NCBI GenBank assembly: GCA_027578815.1
Contig: JANBTH010000344.1
Coordinates: 1 to 20,108 of the forward strand
Source of the DNA: Coemansia sp. RSA 1804
Lineage: Eukaryota > Kickxellomycota > Kickxellomycetes > Kickxellales > Kickxellaceae
Length of the DNA: 20,108 nucleotides
Direction of reading: 5' to 3'
Below, piece by piece: positions 17,294 through 20,108 of the stretch. The position numbers and the translations under genes are program-made. Under the pieces are notes generated by a model. The model was not told the DNA's origin. It searched no databases and was given only the letters and a program-made list of their open reading frames with translations. Each line of letters opens with the position of its first letter. Position 1 is the stretch's first letter.

Positions 17294-18913
17294 ATGGTCA
17301 ATATAAACGACTTGGATTCTGAGGTCCTCTATCGCATTCTTTGTCTTGCATCTGGTGAACTGGCTGAGGATATTGACGAGTGGAAACTAAAGCTCACGTT
17401 GCTTCAAGTATGTACCAAGTGGTACGACTTGCTAAAAAGCTATGTGTTTTTTCAAGGTTTTGTTGTAATCGACGTACTGGAGGACAGCGAAGTCTCAGAT
17501 AGCGACATTAGTACCACTTCTGTCTATTTTCCTGACAACAGAATTGTATGCAGATCCAACCTTGGCGTAATTACAGAGCGTGATAAGAACAACTGCGACT
17601 GTGTGACTAAGCTAAATGTAGATGTTGACTTCCTACATATTAGTCAATATGTCCATGTTCTGAAGAATCTTTTAAGACTTGGGGTTGGATATTGGCTAAA
17701 TCTGATTTCATTAGAGTTCCATTCAGATTCAAATGATTTTTTTCTATCAGAGTCTGCTCAACCCAATTTAGATTTGCTATCTTCAACTGCTTCGCGCTAT
17801 ATTCACGATTTTCAAAACAGGCTACCAAATATTACCAATTTACTCGTTGAAGTCAATGAGGATGTAACCCTAAAAGCTGCGTTTTACATCTTTATTGACC
17901 ACTATGCGCCACGTCTTCAATTCTTGGACCTTAACTATACGATCAATCAGTCTTTGCCTCTATTTCTAACGGAGCTAACATATCTTTCGCTGAATCTTAG
18001 CAACTATGCTCATCAGAATCTTTCCGTTTATGCCAAGCCACTCCAGTACTTGAGACTTGACAACATACCCAGCAGCGTATTTTCGTGGTGGCTTTTTCAC
18101 GACTTTACAACACCAGGTCTTGTGGAGTTTGCAAATTTGCAAGAGCTTGATCTATCATATCATGAACAAACAGATGAAGAAAAGAGACGTTCAGAAAAGT
18201 ATTCAAAGCAGGCCAGGCCGTACGGAACGCATATTCTCCGCTTTCCAAAACTCAAGAATCTATTTTTACACAATTCCCCCGTTGATTGTGACGTGTTTTA
18301 TACTGATGAGATACCTGCAGAGTTGGATAGATTGCGTATTCGTGGAAGTTGCGATTCGGTTGTTGCTGCTAGCAAACTACGGTTTACAAGCGTTAACAAA
18401 ATGCACATTTCATTAAACAAAGAAGCAGAAACTCTCAATAGCGGTTTTTACATTGCAGCAGACCGTTATTTTGGGTATACCAAGATTGGAAGTAGCTGTA
18501 TAGTCGTCATCAGTTCATCATTCGAAATCCAACGAACTGTAGCTTGGATATATGTTACAGATCTAATTCTTCTTACTATTGGATTTGATGAGCTGCTGAA
18601 ACACATTCGAAACCTTTACAACCTTCGTAAGCTAACAGTTAGCAAGATTTATTTAAACGACGAATCACTGTTAATCTTTAGATTGGGTCTCGCAGAAGAG
18701 GAACAAGGCAAATTCAAATTACTGGACACTAGGCTTGAAAGTTTTCTTCCAGGTCGTATTGAACCAAACAGTCCATACAATCTTCTCGCCATTCTCAACC
18801 ATCTACTATTACGAACAACAACCTTGAGAAATATTGAAATTGGCTATGGTCAATACAGCCTAGTTAAAAAGAGTTTCTTGCCGGAGAAGTTTCCACATGT
18901 TAAATTTACTTAG
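17294..18913 (+). CDS. F-box protein with leucine-rich-repeat-like body
   Basis: A 539-residue protein. The N terminus DLDSEVLYRILCLA...LTLLQVCTKWYDLL (residues ~6-47) is an F-box, the Skp1-binding module of SCF ubiquitin ligases. The rest is rich in evenly spaced Leu/Ile/Asn elements such as LQFLDLNYTI, LTYLSLNLSN, LQYLRLDNI, LQELDLSY and LKNLFLHN, typical of an irregular leucine-rich-repeat solenoid that would bind the target. It is a single exon from ATG (17294) to TAG (18911-18913). A decayed relative of its 5' end lies at 3144-3320, pointing to an expanding and shedding family. Target unknown. Confidence 0.87.
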   Translation: MVNINDLDSEVLYRILCLASGELAEDIDEWKLKLTLLQVCTKWYDLLKSYVFFQGFVVIDVLEDSEVSDSDISTTSVYFPDNRIVCRSNLGVITERDKNNCDCVTKLNVDVDFLHISQYVHVLKNLLRLGVGYWLNLISLEFHSDSNDFFLSESAQPNLDLLSSTASRYIHDFQNRLPNITNLLVEVNEDVTLKAAFYIFIDHYAPRLQFLDLNYTINQSLPLFLTELTYLSLNLSNYAHQNLSVYAKPLQYLRLDNIPSSVFSWWLFHDFTTPGLVEFANLQELDLSYHEQTDEEKRRSEKYSKQARPYGTHILRFPKLKNLFLHNSPVDCDVFYTDEIPAELDRLRIRGSCDSVVAASKLRFTSVNKMHISLNKEAETLNSGFYIAADRYFGYTKIGSSCIVVISSSFEIQRTVAWIYVTDLILLTIGFDELLKHIRNLYNLRKLTVSKIYLNDESLLIFRLGLAEEEQGKFKLLDTRLESFLPGRIEPNSPYNLLAILNHLLLRTTTLRNIEIGYGQYSLVKKSFLPEKFPHVKFT

Positions 18914-19392
18914 TTGCTTTCTTGTTTTATAGTGTTTTGATCCTTTTTCATATATCAAAATTGTTTGTTATCAACCTAGTACTCTAAAGCTATAACTAGG
19001 AACCGTTTACTTGAGGAATGGAGTTTGGAAAGTTATTACTATAATTTATAAAAACGTAACAATGGCAGTTTGAACTGTTTATACTGAAGATATATGATCC
19101 GTGATACTGGAAAGCATCACAAAACATTACTATACAGATCTGATTCGATTTCATGTATTATTAGATCAGTAGTGTCTTTTTTGTTTACTTCTGTTGTGTG
19201 GTTTTGTTCACAATAAACACGGCTCTTTTGCTTCATCTAGCAGAAACATTGACTCTGTTTAACTAGTGTGTATTTGAATTGCGTTTACCATTCTACCACA
19301 AGCTCTGTACTCTATTGTATATAACACATTATGCCCACTTTTGATTTATTCGTATCAGTTTGATACCACACAATAACCTTAACCTGACTACT
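18914..19392. other. Intergenic region downstream of the F-box/LRR gene
   Basis: AT-rich with no coding sequence supported. A 6-bp inverted repeat, CCTAGT (18975-18980) and ACTAGG (18995-19000), lies about 60 nt past the F-box stop. The right end holds the TATA box of the next gene and a 10-codon upstream open frame (19331-19363) that closes before the main start. Confidence 0.4.
19318..19324 (+). promoter_or_regulatory. TATA box of the 19393 gene
   Basis: TATATAA lies 75 nt before the start codon at 19393, a normal spacing for a fungal gene. The surrounding 13 bases (TGTATATAACACA, 19316-19328) also occur exactly at 16733-16745 in another intergenic region. Confidence 0.5.
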
Positions 19393-20108
19393 ATGGCTGA
19401 AATGAGCAAGAGAAGCCGCTCTCCAGAGCAACAGAGACACAGTACGAGGAAAAGAGTACAGGCAGAGCCTGAGGAAACCCTAGAAACGCCTCCCAGGAAA
19501 GCTAGAAAATTCGACACCTCGCTTATAACGCCAGACAAAAGACAGAGACGTATGCGCACAAGAGCGCTTGGTCGCATTCTGGAAGATCGGGATGAAGGCA
19601 TTGGTCTCGATGGCCTCAGTGGTAAGTCAAACATCGAGAAAAGCAATGGTTTCTATTCAGACTTATAAGCATCAGCTATAAACACAAACGTTGGTTACAT
19701 GATGTTTCACTAATAACCGCACAGTTGGTCTGAAGGCCATACTCTTGTTCTACCTTTTCAATTGATCCAACTCTAGAAGACGACGCTGAAATTGACGAAA
19801 GCAACAAACTGGGTATGGATACACTCAGCATATCCGAACAAAAGACAGAAACATCCACACCATTCAAAGTAAGCTCAGGCAGCACCCAGAGCGTTTCTTC
19901 CAAAGGATACAGTACAGCAGAGATGCATAGCACACGCAAACAAGAGGCAATGGAGATGGTGGAAGATTATATTGTTCGTGGTATTGAGGGGATTCTGGAT
20001 CTGGTAATTCCTGATGATAAAGAAGCAATGCAGACTGCTGGTGAGCTTGGTTCAAGCATCTCTGCACTCATTGAGAGTCTGCTTTTAGTGGACATTGGTG
20101 ATGTTTCT
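19393..20108 (+). CDS. Unrecognised basic, probably nuclear protein (5' part, two exons)
   Basis: Exon 1 runs from ATG 19393 (A at -3, G at +4) to 19621. Exon 2 begins at 19777 and stays open to the window end, so the gene is partial here. The spliced product (at least 187 residues) starts with a Ser/Arg/Lys-rich region carrying several basic clusters (KRSRS, RKRVQ, PRKARK, DKRQRR) that could act as nuclear localisation signals. An acidic and polar linker follows, then a helical region, MEMVEDYIVRGIEGILDLVI, from about residue 140. Without splicing the first frame would end at TAA 19666-19668. I do not recognise the family. The basic regions suggest a nuclear or chromatin role, which is inference. 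Confidence 0.7.
19622..19776 (+). other. Predicted intron of the 19393 gene
   Basis: The donor is GTAAGT (19622-19627) and the acceptor CTCTAG, ending at 19776, for a length of 155 nt in phase 1 (G from exon 1 plus AA from exon 2 makes Glu). Using the earlier CAG acceptor near 19723 would hit a stop codon (TGA) before 19776. The chosen acceptor opens a frame that runs without stop to the window end. Confidence 0.75.

Overview
The window looks like nuclear DNA of a fungus with a compact genome. It has long, mostly intronless protein genes, a few short GT-AG introns with GTAAGT donors, AT-rich intergenic DNA, and fungal-type families: MATE exporters, a full-length ABCC transporter, F-box proteins and a RING-H2 ligase. 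The many F-box sequences and the gene texture recall early-diverging zygomycete lineages such as Kickxellomycotina (Coemansia-like). That placement is an inference from general character, not from a marker gene.

Positions 1-5235 are a duplicated, partly decayed block. An intact minus-strand MATE transporter (704-2239) is followed by a second copy of exactly the same length (3367-4902) carrying one in-frame TGA. The copies are mosaic: the first half of the protein is about 96% identical between them and the second half only about 78% (hand counts). The spacer between them holds a relic (about 3144-3320, plus strand) of the 5' end of an F-box gene whose intact relative lies 14 kb away at 17294.

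Positions 5236-16097 hold three long plus-strand genes. The first is an F-box protein with WD-like repeats, and its start codon appears to be assembled by splicing (5597-8485, intron 5599-5727). The second is an ABCC/MRP-type ABC transporter (8779-13158) with one degenerate and one intact ATP site. The third is a long disordered RING-H2 protein with a possible N-myristoylation signal (13413-16097).

Positions 16098-20108 hold a small minus-strand C2H2 zinc-finger protein tail-to-tail with the RING gene (16243-16626), an F-box/LRR-like protein (17294-18913), and the 5' part of a two-exon gene for an unrecognised basic protein that runs off the window (19393-20108).

Functionally the window combines export (MATE, ABCC) with ubiquitin-linked functions (two F-box proteins and a RING ligase). 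Nothing shows that they form one pathway, and I see no operon-like or cluster-type biosynthetic logic. The most unusual points are the splice-assembled start codon, the mosaic MATE pair with its stop codon between the two transporter lobes, and the F-box relic. I found no tRNA, rRNA, transposon, CRISPR array or clearly new multi-gene system.
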